A stretch of DNA of 64,000 nt from Todiramphus chloris collaris (GCA_025345505.1 JANVCC010000153.1:2362452-2426451); one strand, 5' to 3'. Positions 1 to 12,580 are shown, counted from the stretch's first letter. The notes: generated by a model from the letters alone, not told the origin. Made by a program: numbers and translations.

Positions 1-2938
1 TGGCACTTCCCGCTAGAGCGAGATCTGCGGATTTCATTCATTCTTGTGTTCATTTCTCTGCCAGATCATGAATGAGGATGTTAACTAACACTGATCCATG
101 TGGATAGTCCACTAAACTGCTTTCCCGCAATGCCATGTAATATTATGCATGATTCATTACCCTCTGATCTTTGTTTCCAGCATTTCAGCTAATGGTTGGG
201 CTATGCAGCTGCTCACAGAGAGGTTGATTTTCATTTATGTGGAAAGAACAACTTCATGAGACATTATCTCACATGCTTTGGTACAGACCAGATATTTTAT
301 ATCAACTGTAATCACTTTAATCTTGTTATTCTATAAGGACAACAGCAAAATAATTAAGGCCACACGTATCTGAACTTAATTTCTCCCTTTATACTCACGC
401 AAAACACAACTAACTCAAAACAGTAGCTTCCCCCACCACATTTTGCTGCAGAGGAGACTCAGGCTTCTATTAACATCACAGCACAAGGCTGCTTTAGTAG
501 GTAGACCAGGGAGCTGTGTGGAAAGGGGGTTGCTTTTCCATCACATGGTACATGAGGGGCTCTGCACCTTCCAGAGATAAACCAGTCAAGTAAATCCCTT
601 CTTAAGCTCTTCTCCAGTAAACACAACTTGATTTTCAAAGTTGGACTAAATTCAGTCCAAGTGCATTTTAGTAAGTGGAGAGAATGAAGAAGAGAGACTG
701 GCAAATAGATGGCAGAAAGTACAGGTTGTGTAGGGAACAGAGAACATGAAGAGGTTATAATCAGGCTGGCATGACCAGATTTCTTTACTTTTTAAAGGGA
801 AACCATTTCTTGCCTCTGTGTCCATTCTTCAACCCCTTCTCATAAGTATCCAGCTGCATACTCACAGTGTCAGTGCCTGAGTTGGGCACCTGTTGCTTTT
901 ATGAAGTTGTGCCTTATTATTTCCTGTGATTCAATCATAACAGCAAAATCTCTGGAGTTATCCTTCAATTTCTTGTATTTTTTCAAATTATTTAAATTTA
1001 ATTATATATATATACATAAACTTTATTATTATTTAAACTGTTAAAAGTAAGTCTTGACATAACATTTGGGCTTTTTTTGAGCAAAAGCCTAAAATCTGTC
1101 CTATCAGTGAAGTTTAGCAGGCTTCCCTTATTATAAGCAAAGGCCACATTCATCCTCAGATTAAAATGTTACTCAGCAAAGAGTTTCCAGGAAAGCTAGC
1201 ACCTCCACCTCCCTCATATGTCACTGGTGCTTCCCCCAGATCAAGCAGCAATGAGATGATCAGCTGGGTGGTGTCCTCCATCCTTCATTTCATCATGTGT
1301 TTTGCCAACTATACTTCAAGGGTCTTTAAGAATGGAAATCAAATAAGAAACAGGAAGCGTGAATAGAACAGCTTCGTTTTCTGATCCCAGGCCAGTGGAA
1401 AAGATGTCTGTTAATTTATGAATGAATCAGATGTGTGCTGGAAGCCATTTACGATCAATGTGTTCTTGGTCTCTTGCTTCACGCCACTCAAAGCAGAGTC
1501 ATCTATTGATGTCAAGCTGCATCTCAGTCACCATTGTTCTGCTAACCCTAACGTCAATCCAGGTCCGCAGCACAAAAGATTAACAAGTTTCATTAGAGCA
1601 AAAGATATCCTGAAACCTCCAGACAGTTCCTTTGGAGAGCTGAGAGGATATTTAGATTCAGTAGACATCTGTCTTTGGATTCAAGTTACATTCTTAGCTC
1701 TATTTCTCCTCCCACCACTTTTAAATCTCCAGAAAAGCATAACTTTAGAAAGGAAGGCTCCATTCCCTAAAAGACAAGAGCAAGATTTACAAGCCAGATG
1801 GTGATACTTAAAATAAATAACGAAAAATGATGCAAGATAATTTTTCCTCTCTTTCAGTGTGAAGACATGACCAGCCCTTCCTCCTACTACCTTCATCTCT
1901 AGATGACTGAGTTCTCTATCCTCACTAAATCACTAATTAAACACCCTTTCCTAGCAGTGCTGGAAACCTTCAAGGATACACCTGTCATTAGAAAGCAAAA
2001 GTTTGTGTTCATAGATACAATAAATGGAATGGATAGAAAAGTTGTCCCTGCGGTTCCTCCCAAAAATATGGTTCTGGCTTTCATTAAAAAAAAAAAAAAA
2101 AGAATGGAAAAGTGCAGGGGAAAAAAAAAGGATTGAAAAGATCTCTGGCTTTTGGCACCAAACAGTTCATATTTTCAGTTTATAGCCAATGGATCTTGGC
2201 ATGAAATCCAAAAACACAAGTGGCTTTGAACCAAATAAACCAAAAATTAAACCAGCAAACCACTCAAAAAATATTTTTACTCAAAATCTACCTTTTTCTC
2301 TTCAAAAATTGGTGAGGATAAAATGCTTTATTCTGCAAGCACAAAATACTTAATTAAAAAACAATAACAAAACAAGCAAACAAAAAGAATAAAAACAAAC
2401 AGCAAAAACTTTGTTTCTGGCTACCATACTTTGTTTTCATGAGAGCATCAGGATGTATCTGGGACTGGAGAGCTCTTCTGGGGACCAGAGCTTAACACTG
2501 TATTTTGCTGTGCACTGCAAAACCAGTCTGTGGCTCATCTTGAGGTAAAGGGAGTGGAATTATAGGTCCGTGTAATACAATAAGTCCAACTGACTGGTCT
2601 AATAACCCTTTCTTGGCACTAGCCTCTATGAATTGATAAAACATAGTGAACATTTGTGATGATATTTAGAGGACTGTATTTCTTTCTGTGTTGTGGTCGC
2701 TTTGCATGTCATTCATCTGATGACATGCAGATGTCTAAAATTTAGCTAAAGAATCCCATGTTAGTGTTGGTCGGAAAACACAAAGTGCTGGAAAGCATTT
2801 CTGTGTCCTCCCTGGCTCTGCAGAGAGGGACCTGGGAGGGCTGGGGGTCAACAAGTTGCCCGTAAGCCAGCAATGTGCCCTCGTAGCACGTTGCTGGCTC
2901 ATATCAGAAAATAAATCATTCATTATAAGGTTATTCAG
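1..2938. other. Non-coding AT-rich interval, no gene recognised
   Basis: No exon, RNA gene or transposon is recognised. A short AT dinucleotide stretch lies at about 1001-1018 and a 16-base A run at 2086-2101, with a second A run about 20 bases further on. A 128-codon open frame at 1418-1804 (+) shows no domain, repeat or composition bias suggesting coding, and is treated as chance. The interval could be intronic or intergenic. Confidence 0.7.
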
Positions 2939-3092
2939 ACAGTGGAAGACAGGTCAAGAGGAGCTGGGGAATCTCCATCCCCTGACATGTTAAAACCCTG
3001 ACTAGGCCAATTCCAGGAACCAGATCTAAACTGATTCTTCCCTGAGTGGAGAGTTAGACCTGACAACTTCCACAGAACTCCTCCAACTGAAA
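2939..3092 (+). mobile_element. Very diverged CR1 LINE fragment, 3' region
   Basis: The stretch follows the order of a CR1 3' end: a 'ggaatctccatcc' block, then 'gttaaaaccctgacta', then a run resembling the usual first-base 'gagcagg...gttggac...ctcc' ending. It lacks the terminal octamer array and carries many substitutions, so it is either old or a chance resemblance. Repeat masking against avian CR1 consensus sequences would decide. Confidence 0.4.
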
Positions 3093-5463
3093 ATAGTCAA
3101 TGACAAGGGTCCGAACAAATCATGAATCCTTAAGCCAGCTTCATACCACAGGAGTGATGGTTATATTCAGTCCAGACATCAAAGTAAACTGAATCTGAAA
3201 CCAAATCCCTAAGCCACAAGTAATGGATTTAAAGGGACCAGGCCATCTTCATGGATGAATTGGTCTCTTGTTATTGCACCAAATAAACAATTACGGTAAT
3301 AAATAAAGAGACCTACATTTTCAGCTAGACCAAATAGGTGTGGATCCAGTATAAAATTGTTCAAAACCACCGATGGCAAGGTTTCTGTAAACCACTTGAT
3401 AATCTTAGGGTAGATTAAATTCAGGTATGGTGCACGTTGCCGTTGCTTGTACAAAACTGTATCTGGCTGTATGGCAGAGTTTGGCATCTCTGTGCTATCA
3501 CAGTGGAGATGTTTGAGGTATTTAAAGTCTAGAGAGAGACACAAACCCTTAGGAATTCTGTTTTATGCACCATGAATGTCTTGATACAGTGGTCAGTGAT
3601 TGCAGGGTCCCTTGTGCAGAAGAGGCTGGCTGCCACCCCACCTCGGTACATGGACACTTTCTTGAAGCTATTATAATTTCTGAATATCACTGCTGTCGAA
3701 GGACAGTTGCACTGAACTCCTAGCCTCTTCCAGAGTGAGTACTCAGAAATCATTCCATGGATACCAAAGGAAAAATAAAATAAAATAAAATAAAATAAAA
3801 TAAAATAAAATAAAATAAAATAAAATAAAATAAAATAAAATCTCCCAAAAGATGTTCCTACCTGAATACTCAGCAGATAGAATAAGCTTTTCAATGAAGC
3901 TCTCATTTGATCAGAGCATTTGTGGACAAATGCATAAGTAAGCCTATCAAATATAAAGGATTGTTGGATCACGCTTTACAATTCTATTGTTTTTTTAGCA
4001 GTGCATCTATTCCATAAGTCACTGACACTCAAAGTGACACAACTTATTTGATATTACCTGCAGAAACCAAAGATGACTGATGGGCTTAGATTGCTTCACT
4101 ATATTATGTTCATATCAGAGATGTTTCTCACAGTCCATTTTATTAGTTCTTTCAAAGCACTCCTTTCAAAGTCCTTTCATAGTCTCTCCTCTAATGAAAT
4201 GAATAGAAATCAACCTCAAATTTAGTGGTCTATTACTGAAATTCTACTTCATTTATTTTCTTATCCTCATTCTACCCCATTATTCATTTCTGTCATCTTC
4301 ATAAAATGGCCTTCCAAATTAGACATAGACAAATAATGGTTCATTTTTTTTTGGCTTGAAATGAGAACCAAAACATTATCAGGGATCTGTGTTCCGAGCT
4401 GGAACAAAACCGAGTCTGATGCAGAGACTTCGGCAAAATAAAAGCAGAAGGCCAAAAACTCATTTGGAATAAGCAGATAAGTGTTTACAAGACACTGTTT
4501 TCTATCCTTTTAGCTTTTTAAAATAAAATCCATAAAAATGTGCACTTTAAACAGAAATGTAAAAAAGTGGTATTTCAAAAAAAGGTCAGAACTGAAATCT
4601 CCAACCAAAATGTTTTTCTTTACCCCAGGCAACTGACTATGAGTTAAAATCAAACAACCCAGCTGTATGTAAATTATTTCTATCCATCTCCTAAGACTTC
4701 TTCCTAAGTAATACTTATTTTGGATATTGTAGCTTCTTCCTCATTCTTTTTAAGTCTTCAGGCTGAAATCTCCACTTCAGACTAGAATACTGAAACATGG
4801 ATTTGCTAATAACTTCTCGAGAGAACTGAAGCTCACCTCTCCCCGGAACCCCTATTTTCCCCCACTTTCCTTCCCTCTCCTATCAAGTTCCTGGCTCTTT
4901 AAGGTCAACACCATACAATTTGCTGATGATGCCTAATCTTTCTGCCTCACCGTCATTATTTCATCTCTAGCTGCCAAACACGAAGAAATAAAACTCTTAT
5001 TTTCCCCCCTCTTTTGCTCAGCAGGGAGCTCCATAAAGATTCCCTCGTTAGTAAACACAAGGCTGCCAGCAATGCTCTTTAATAGCTCCCTTTTCCTGAG
5101 ATGCTTGATGGCTACAAATGAAGACTGAACACAGGCCAAAATCTCTGATAACTGCACCCTGGGCTGTAATTACCTGAGCATCTAAATGTAAATAACTGCA
5201 ATGACAAGAATGTCTATAGCCCACAGAACGCCAGCACTTGCATTTTGTTTCTATCGGAAGGAAAGGACACGTCTGCTTCAAGCTGTTCTCCTGGTGACAT
5301 GTTCTTGTAAGGTTTCATCAAGGCATTCTGCAGCCTGGTGAAACTGTGTGCTGTAGGATGACATCAAAGGGTGAATTTTTGTAATTCAATTTCCATGGCA
5401 ACACATTGTTGAAGGGTAAAGCTAAAGGATAGTGTCAGTCCAGCAAAATCTATGCAAGTCTAT
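3093..5463. other. Unique non-coding interval with one microsatellite
   Basis: No gene is recognised. It contains the AAAAT array listed separately and a unique block at about 4900-5405 with little simple sequence, which is a reasonable candidate for a conserved non-coding element (inference only). A GTTGCCATGGAA (RFX X-box-like) match on the minus strand lies at 5391-5402. Confidence 0.6.
3772..3841. repeat. (AAAAT)14 microsatellite
   Basis: Fourteen uninterrupted copies of the pentamer AAAAT fill 70 bases. The perfect periodicity suggests a young, probably length-variable locus. The repeating Phe-Ile-Leu-Phe-Tyr translation on the minus strand here is a product of the pentamer and not a protein. 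Confidence 0.98.
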
Positions 5464-5620
5464 AGAATCATTGAATATCTCAAGTTGGAAGGGACCCATA
5501 AGGATCAAGGGTCCAACTTCCCCCTCACACAACCTAAGCCATATGATTAAAAGCATCATCCTATCACCAAGCAATGTACTCTTCTGCAGACAAATTCCTT
5601 GTAGCATTCAACCAAAATGC
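5464..5620 (-). mobile_element. CR1 LINE 3' fragment (diverged)
   Basis: Read on the plus strand this is the reverse complement of a CR1 3' end. It opens with 'atagaatcattgaatatctc', then 'gttggaagggaccc' and 'gtccaactt', and continues with the 'ccatatgattaaaagcatc' block seen in some older CR1 families. The octamer array is reduced to about one and a half units. The inner limit near 5620 is approximate. Confidence 0.65.
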
Positions 5621-7627
5621 TGACTGCTTGAACTTCAAAATAACATAATGACCAAAATCATTCCTACCTGCTACATACCCAACAGGCTTCACCTCAAGAG
5701 AGGTGTTTTGGCCTCTGTTATTGCTCCAACTCTATGGTCTCCCTTGTTTATTCAGACAATGCATTCTATGTTGGAGATGTAGTTGAGTTCAATTTGGTCT
5801 CAAACGCATATTCAGGAAAGTAGGACCACTAATTTGAGAGCCTAGAGATGATATCCTTCCAGGATTCAGGAAGAAAGAAACCAGAACATTATCTCTCAGG
5901 TTTTGATTAAGAGACCCCAGAAATAGCAAGCTAATGAAAATGAGGTCAAGCTGTATTTAAGCTCTTAACCAACGTTTTAGTGAGAATGGGAAATTTTGCA
6001 TGGAACGGGTTATCATAGTATTTCAAAGATAAGGAAGTTGAAAAAACCAGAAGTGACTCAATCAAGGAAAACGATGAAGGAAATCCAGAGTTTTCAAGCC
6101 TTTAGAGCAAGTTCTACTTTCATGCAGTACCCTGCCTTTGTAAAGGCAGCTCCCACCTTACTTCCTCCTTAGACACCGAACAACTCAATAGGTCTATGAA
6201 ATTCAGGTCTAAGTGAGGTGTCCACTGCATGTTTTTTTGATGGTCTGAGGGGAAATGTGGCTCTTTGCACTTAGCCTGGAAGGGAAAAAGGCTTCTTTTT
6301 GAAAATTGTATTTTGATGTGCTTGCAGATTGATTGTTGCTCTAAGGATGCTATCTTGCTATGACACATTCATGAAATAGCTCAAAGTTTTACTACCCCAC
6401 TAATTTTCCAAGCAGCAGTAAAAAATCCCACTATTGCACATGTCACCTCGATGTATTCCTTTTTCTCAGCCTTGCACCTCGTTAAATTTTGATTTGTGCC
6501 CAGAAGCAATCACAGTACATGAAATTGCTCCAGTCACTCTTAAAGAATATTAAGTAGTCCTTCAATATTGACACTGCTTTCTATAAACATTAGTTTCAGG
6601 GCGCTGGATGCTGGGTTTGGGATAATTCAACAATAATACTACCAAGTGAGATATGACTGTATGGCTCATTCCATATCTTCATTACATTAGAAGCTTTGCC
6701 TTCAGCAAAAATATTTCCAGATGGAGGCAACTTTTGAACAAAAGGTTTTTCTTTTTTTTCTTTTTTTTTTTTTTGTTTGTTTGTTTGTTTTGTCTTTGAA
6801 AGCAGATTTTGTTGGGAATAGATTAATTATTTAAGACTTTTAAAGGATAAAACATTCATGGCTAATGATACCTTATTTCTAAGTTGCATGATGAGATCAA
6901 AGCCTTAGAGAGATGATTTTAAGTTGATCGCAAGAACATTCCTCAAGTTTGTAGGAGAATTGCTTATAAATCCTCCCTCAAAGAATTCTACCCTTTCAGA
7001 AAGATAGAATACTTTCAGTGGAAGAGACTGAAAGCAGATCATGTGTTTTTTTAGAACAAGGAAAGCAGCTTAGAGAGAAATAGACCGAGTTTGGAGATTT
7101 TTCTATGGAGTTGTTGAGGTATAGAGTCTACTTCTAACAGTCCATAAAAAGCAATCTACATTGTCAATAAACTTAAAACTCTCTCTGTCGGGCATTGCAA
7201 AGTGGTGTTGGGTCTATAACTATGGAAAAGCTTGCACACCACAAAATTATGAAACCTTCTGACTGACTACTCCAATCACCATGGTAACCAGGGAAGTCTA
7301 AGCATTATATTCTCAGTTCTATTTTCTTTCCGTTAAAATGCTCACACAGTTTTTGCTTCGTCCTACTTCACAGCAAAGAAATTATTTTTTTTTAAGTGTC
7401 AAATTTTTTGCAGGACTGAACCAGAAAGCCATTTCCTGCCTGATTCTAAAAATGAAAATCATGAAGCCAGTGTCCCTGAGTCCTCAAAATAAAATAAAAC
7501 CATGTATTTCGCTGAGTCCAACAGATCACTTAGGTTCATCCTATCCAGAAGTCACAGCTATTGGAAGCATTTGTCATGGCCTAGGTAGTACAGATACCCA
7601 GTGATGAGTAGGGAAAAAAAAATAAAT
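5621..7627. other. Unique non-coding interval
   Basis: No gene or interspersed element is recognised. A T-rich tract with TTTG repeats occupies 6746-6792. A CCATGGTAAC motif (X-box-like half) lies at 7279-7288. An 88-codon frame at 7338-7604 has no recognisable features. Confidence 0.6.
6746..6792. repeat. Poly-T / (TTTG)n tract
   Basis: A run of T interrupted by single C residues passes into about five TTTG units. No retroposon body is attached on either side that I can recognise, so it is listed as simple sequence only. Confidence 0.9.
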
Positions 7628-7770
7628 AAATTGAAGTCTCTAGAGACTTTCAAAACTCATCTGAATATGATCCTGGGCAACCTTCTTTTGGCCACTCTGC
7701 TTTAGGAGGGATGCTGGATGAGATGATCTCCAGAGGTCCCTTCCACCTCCACCATGATGGGATTCTATGA
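7628..7770 (+). mobile_element. CR1 LINE 3' end, group A
   Basis: A 5'-truncated CR1 with the usual 3'-UTR order: 'gaagtctctagagactttc', 'ctgggcaacctt', 'ggatgagatgatctccagag', 'gtcccttccacctccaccat', and the terminal 'gggattctatga'. Only one octamer remains. It lies on the strand as given and carries no ORF2 sequence. Confidence 0.88.
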
Positions 7771-8460
7771 AGTCCCCAAGGACAGAATATTGGAGTGACA
7801 TAGATCAGTTGTAGTCATGGCAAATAAAAGAGAAAGGAAGAGGGTACAGTCATGAGGAGAAAACATTCAGATTAGCACCATACCTCCAAAACATGAACAA
7901 CACTGTCATTTTGGCCTGTGACAACAGATATTTGGCTTTCATAAATTAGGAGTGTTCCAATGAAGGAAGGAAGGGCCTTTTTTAGCTGGGCAGATGAGCA
8001 CATTTCCAGAGTATCAGTGACTCTTGTTTTTTTCTGGATGACTTCTAAATATCCTGTAATTATATGAAGCATTCAGGAAGAGAAAGGTGATGAGATAGGT
8101 GGGACAGTTGTCATCCAAAGGGTAAACTGAAAACAACACTTTAATCTGTGGAAATATAACCGAAATGGGATAGAATAGAGATTTAAAATATCATAAATTG
8201 TACTGAGAAGCTGGATAGGACATGTTGCTTTCTCCTTACATTAAAAAAAAATACAGTGAGAAAACACCACCTCTGTGAAATTATCAAATATATTTGTAAA
8301 GTAGTGAAACAGAATTATTTTCGCACAAAGAATAAGTCAGTGGTCGCTCTTGTTAGCATAGGATGTTGGGGAATAAAATAAAATATAGTCCAAAATAAGG
8401 AATTGGGAATGACCCTTCCAAACCTGTGAGCTTCTACTCTCTCTGTAAAGAATCGAGTCA

Positions 8461-8545
8461 GACTCATTCTGACTAATTCTTCATCCTGACTAATTCTTCT
8501 TCTAATTAGTCATCAGACCAATTCTTCATATAATGCTTACCAAGT
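8461..8545. repeat. Short direct repeats with a 9-bp hairpin
   Basis: Variants of a GACTAATTCTTC unit recur four times. Two of them flank a perfect inverted repeat: TGACTAATT at 8487-8495 pairs with AATTAGTCA at 8504-8512 across an 8-base pyrimidine loop. Origin and function are unknown. Confidence 0.8.
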
Positions 8546-8860
8546 TTTCAGGGTGTCTTTTCCATTAAGATTATTCTGAACAGGGTCATGGTCACAAGAG
8601 AGTTTACAGGTCCTCCTGCAACCCAAGCAGAACAAGATTGGTGTAAAATGTAATAGCATTTATAGTATTTGAAACTTTTTTTTTTTTACCCTTATTTGAA
8701 ATTTGATTATTTTCAGCTGTTTTTAATTAAATGCTCAAATCCTTCCGGTATCTTTAGAACCTTCCCCCTCCCTTCCAAGCACACACAAAGTAAAGAATGC
8801 TTCCCCTGTACTTAATTCATTAAAAAACAGGAAGACAAACTAGAGGGTTTGGATTGCCTC

Positions 8861-8880
8861 TTTTTTTTTTTTTTTTTTTT
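8861..8880. repeat. T20 homopolymer
   Basis: Twenty uninterrupted T residues followed by CCCC. No attached retroposon was recognised on the minus strand. Confidence 0.95.
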
Positions 8881-9063
8881 CCCCAAAGCTGAGACATTCC
8901 TCATTTTATTATTTTCCCACATTTTTTAACTACTGCATAAAGTACTTCCATCTGCAGATGCATTTAAAAAATGCAGGTTACAAATTCTGGCTAGGAGTCC
9001 AGCTTGTAAAATGTCCCCTGACCTTCTAGACAGAGCAGTACAGTATGGTTACTTCTATAGGTC

Positions 9064-9140
9064 TTTTTTTTTTTTTTTTTTTTTCCCTTAGGAAATAATT
9101 AAAAATAAAAATAAATAATTAAAAAAAAAAAGAGATAGAA
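9064..9140. repeat. T21 tract followed by A/AAT-rich sequence
   Basis: Twenty-one T residues at 9064-9084 are followed by AAATAA-type low-complexity sequence to about 9140. Together they could fold as an A/T hairpin. Confidence 0.85.
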
Positions 9141-12100
9141 AAAAATTGGTACAGATGTATTTTGCCAACTATGCTGCAAGAAGCAGAACTGGCATTTTCT
9201 TCACAGAGGTCAGTGGATGCTCTTCCTTCAAAATTAGTTGTATTCTTCTGATTTACACCATCTGTGGATCCTTCTTGTAGTAACACTCCAAAAAGTGTGG
9301 AATTCAGTTATGTGTGTATGAGTGTTTTGTTTAGCTTGGCAATTCCCCTTTGAAAATGTACGTGTTGGACTATCTTCAGGGCTTTCCAGAAGTACTCAGA
9401 AGGGATCAGGGTGCAAGGGGCGTAGGTGCCCTTTATGACCTTCCCCTGCTCATGGATGGCCTAGGTACCAAGCCAAGCTTACAGTATAAGCCTAAAGGTT
9501 CTATCTGCCAAGAACCACTCAACCTGTGCCACACACCCCAGGGAACAGAATTGAGGGAAGCCACTCATTGTCCTTCAGAGGTGGGAGATGGTCACACTTC
9601 TCCAGGTCTCCACCAGTATTTTGCGGGGTGGGGCAGGGTGAGGAGTGAGACTAGGCTTCAGGATGGCACAGTGACCACAGCCTTTACTGGCTTAATTCCC
9701 CCACAACCAGAGATTTGTGTATCCTGTGCCAAGCTGGGCTCTAATTAGTACCGGATTCAAACTTCATATGCTACCAGTGAAGCTCAAGAGCTGCCAGCTG
9801 GCCACCAGTACACTGTTTTTTCAAATTTCAGTCCCTCTGCCTAGGAACTTCACAACTGCCAGAGTTCAATGGGACGATTATCCCAGGGTATACATAATGT
9901 CCTACAACAGTGCATATCATTGCAAGTTAAGGACCTGAAGCATTAGATTTTGGGACATGGTCCTACCTATATGTGGCACTTTACACAGCAGCCAAGAGTG
10001 CATGACATCCCTCAGCTGAAGAGTAGAGCCACAATATTACTCTTATGTTAAAGAGAGAGCTGAAGCTCAGCATTGGAATTCATCTGGCATCATCCTAAAG
10101 TAGATGGCAAAAACAAGTCAGGTGAACCATACTTCAAAAATGTGATTTGCCTCCATTGACAGTGGAAACAGCCAAGCGAGACGAGTGAAGCCGTAGGTGT
10201 CTGCGTTGCAGGCATATAAAGTTGGGTGAGATGAATCCCACCCAAAGTCAGTTGGCAGAGTCACATGATGTGTCTGGGAAGAAACTGGGAAGAGGTATGT
10301 GGATCTCCCACACGCTAACTCATTAGCTTGTCTTCCCCACTGCACAAGCAGAGAATAAATTATCTATGGAGAACACATTTTTGGGAAGCCCAGGAGGAAA
10401 AGCTTCCCATACAAAGCGAGTGAGCAGAGCCAGGGTTTGATTCTATGCTTCTAAGGAATAGAAACATACCTGTCTACCTGTGCCATGGAAGAAAACTTCA
10501 TCTGGCTATGATTTCTGACTACAACTGACCTGAAACAGACCTCAAAGCTCTTTTTCCTTTTTTTTTCTCTCTCCCCTTAAGACACAAAAAGTTTTCCACC
10601 GGTTCCAGCATGCTGAAATACTGAGGTTCTCTTCTGGTATAAAATCTGATATAGATTGACCAGGGAGCACCAAAGGAAACACACAACAGCAAGATTTAAT
10701 AACAGACTTGACATATAGTTGTTGAGCTTTGTTTTGGGATTTTTTGAATTGATTTTTTTTTTTTTTAATAAGTGTCAATATCTTGCTTTATAATAGATGC
10801 ATTACCTGTTACAGATACTTTTTCTATTAATAGATACATTATCTAGAGGTTCACATTTCCATCACAAAAAGGTGGGTGCCTGTACTATGGTAAAATTCTC
10901 TGTTTCATATTCAAATAAAGAGGAGTAGGACAGAATCCAAGAGTTCAGGGCTCTCAGCAGGAATATTCTGAATTCAGGTTGCATGCAAAATTTGTTGAAT
11001 AATTAAACACTCATCAGGAGACTAGAAACATGAATAATCTGTGTTAGTTTGTCTGTTTTTTCCCTTGCCCCTTTTTTTTGTCATTCACCCAAGAAGGTTA
11101 TTTGGAAGCGATTATGCCCAAATACTGTTTAATCTATGACATGCTTGTTATTATCCAAATGCTGCACTAATCCCACATAATTAAGAGTGGAGCTGATAGT
11201 TAATTTTTATTTGAATGCCGAAAAAAAAATAATTAAAAAGGCAGTCGTTAAATTCCCATGCAGCAGGTTCAGTGGTTGCATCTCTCCAAAGGACCCCATA
11301 AACCTGTAATGCTTGATAACCAATTAAGGGAGAAGACATAATGCCACAGACTTTAACAAATAGTCTTGCTCATGGTTGCGTGTTTAACAGACTATTTTTT
11401 TTTTAGTTAAAAAATTGTTGCCATTTGGTGTCTGAAATTGAATCATCCCTCCTTCTGCTTTTTGCTGCAAAAAAAAAAACCCAAAACCCTCAAAAAAATC
11501 CTACTCTATTGATATTAATAGGAGTCTAACTGCCTCTATTGCAAATTTTATCTGTTTTACTGCTTATATTGAAAAGGAATAAATGCAATATGTGGAAGAA
11601 CACAGATACTTATTTATGTACAGATAACAGACACAGAGGCATCAGCTTAAGAGCTCAGAATGATGTACCATAATTCATTTGTTTTCCTCTGGAGATATGT
11701 TAGTTTCTGAAATAATGGTGATGACTTCAATGAAACCACAAGGAAACTCCCCAGCCAAAATCAGAGCCCAATGTGCTGGGTGCTTTACAAATAAAACGTT
11801 TGAGACAACCCTTATGCCAAAGAGCAAAATAATTCGGCTGGACAGCACCCAATGGAAGAAGCAGAACTAAGGTCATATCTTCTTGCAGGAATGCAGACGG
11901 ATTTGCAGTCCCAGAACTTCTTGGCCTGAAGACAGCCCTGAAACTACAGAATAGCTGTTTATGGCAGGACTATCAGATAGTTACACCTCTTTTGTGCAGA
12001 CACAGCCTTTTTCGGAGCAAAGATCAGATCCAATATCCATCTTGGGCTTTGCATTAATGGCTGTCCAGATTTCTTTACCAAAAAGGGGGGAACCTTCTAG

Positions 12101-12230
12101 CTCTTGAGTTTCTCCATTCCTGGTTTTCAGGGTTATACATTTGGGAACCACTACTTCAGGATAGAAGGAATGATTTGTATTTTGGCATAGGGTGTAGCAG
12201 ACAGCTTTCAAAGGCAGGTACCTAAAGGGA

Positions 12231-12580
12231 GACAGCTAGGATTCTAGAATCTAGGATTCTAGAATTCTAGGATCCTAGAATCCTAGAATCCTAGAATTGT
12301 TCTGGTTGGAAGACACATCCATGTTCACCAAGTGCAACCATTAACCCAGCACTGCCAGGGCACCACTGAACCATGTCCCTCAGCACCACATCTCCACAGC
12401 TTTGAAACCCCTCCAGGGGTGGAGATTCCACCACTACCCTGGGTAGCCTGGGCCAGGCCTTGACAACCCTCAAGGGGAAGAAATTGTTCCTTAGCTGCAA
12501 CCTAAATGTCCCCTGGGGCAACTTGAGGTTATCTTTTCTTGTCTTATCACTTGCCACATAGGAGAACAGCTTGCTACGTG
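12231..12580 (-). mobile_element. CR1 LINE 3' end, group C, with palindromic terminal array
   Basis: This is the reverse complement of a CR1 3' portion. After the terminal array (12237-12297) come 'gttctggttggaag', 'aacccagcactgccagg', 'ccactgaaccatgtccctca', 'caccacatctccacagcttt', 'ctgggtagcctgggcc', and 'ctggggcaacttgaggtta'. The last block is the ORF2 C-terminal/3'-UTR junction region. The terminal array is abnormal: instead of one-directional octamers it contains a 46-bp near-perfect palindrome at 12250-12295. The inner boundary is where similarity fades. Confidence 0.93.
12237..12297. repeat. CR1 terminal microsatellite, palindromic variant
   Basis: Units of CTAGGATT on the left meet units of CCTAGAAT on the right. 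Positions 12250-12295 form a 46-bp inverted repeat in which 22 of 23 base pairs match. The only mismatch is 12263/12282, and the centre is a GGATCC at 12270-12275. Confidence 0.95.

Larger units (their letters stand above)
7771..12230. other. Unique AT-rich interval, CR1-free
   Basis: About 4.5 kb without a recognised gene or transposon. It holds T tracts at 8861-8880 and 9064-9084, a short direct and inverted repeat patch at 8461-8545, and an AT-rich block at about 11090-11430 with several AATTA cores. A 132-codon frame at 9350-9748 (+) has no domain signature and was not accepted as coding. Confidence 0.6.

Noticed and set aside
1418-1804. 128-codon plus-strand frame with a hydrophobic stretch
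   Set aside because: No family resemblance. The hydrophobic run alone is not evidence for a gene.
2086-2130. Possible poly-A tail of a processed pseudogene
   Set aside because: No coding or RNA-gene similarity is visible upstream, and no flanking duplication was found.
3529-3972. 147-codon minus-strand frame with repeating Phe-Ile-Leu-Phe-Tyr
   Set aside because: The repeat is the translation of the (AAAAT)14 microsatellite.
9350-9748. 132-codon plus-strand frame
   Set aside because: No recognisable domain or composition signal. Such lengths are expected by chance in 64 kb.
12237-12297. Possible CRISPR-like or satellite array
   Set aside because: The units are 8 bases without spacers and sit exactly at a CR1 3' end, so this is the CR1 terminal array in a palindromic form.
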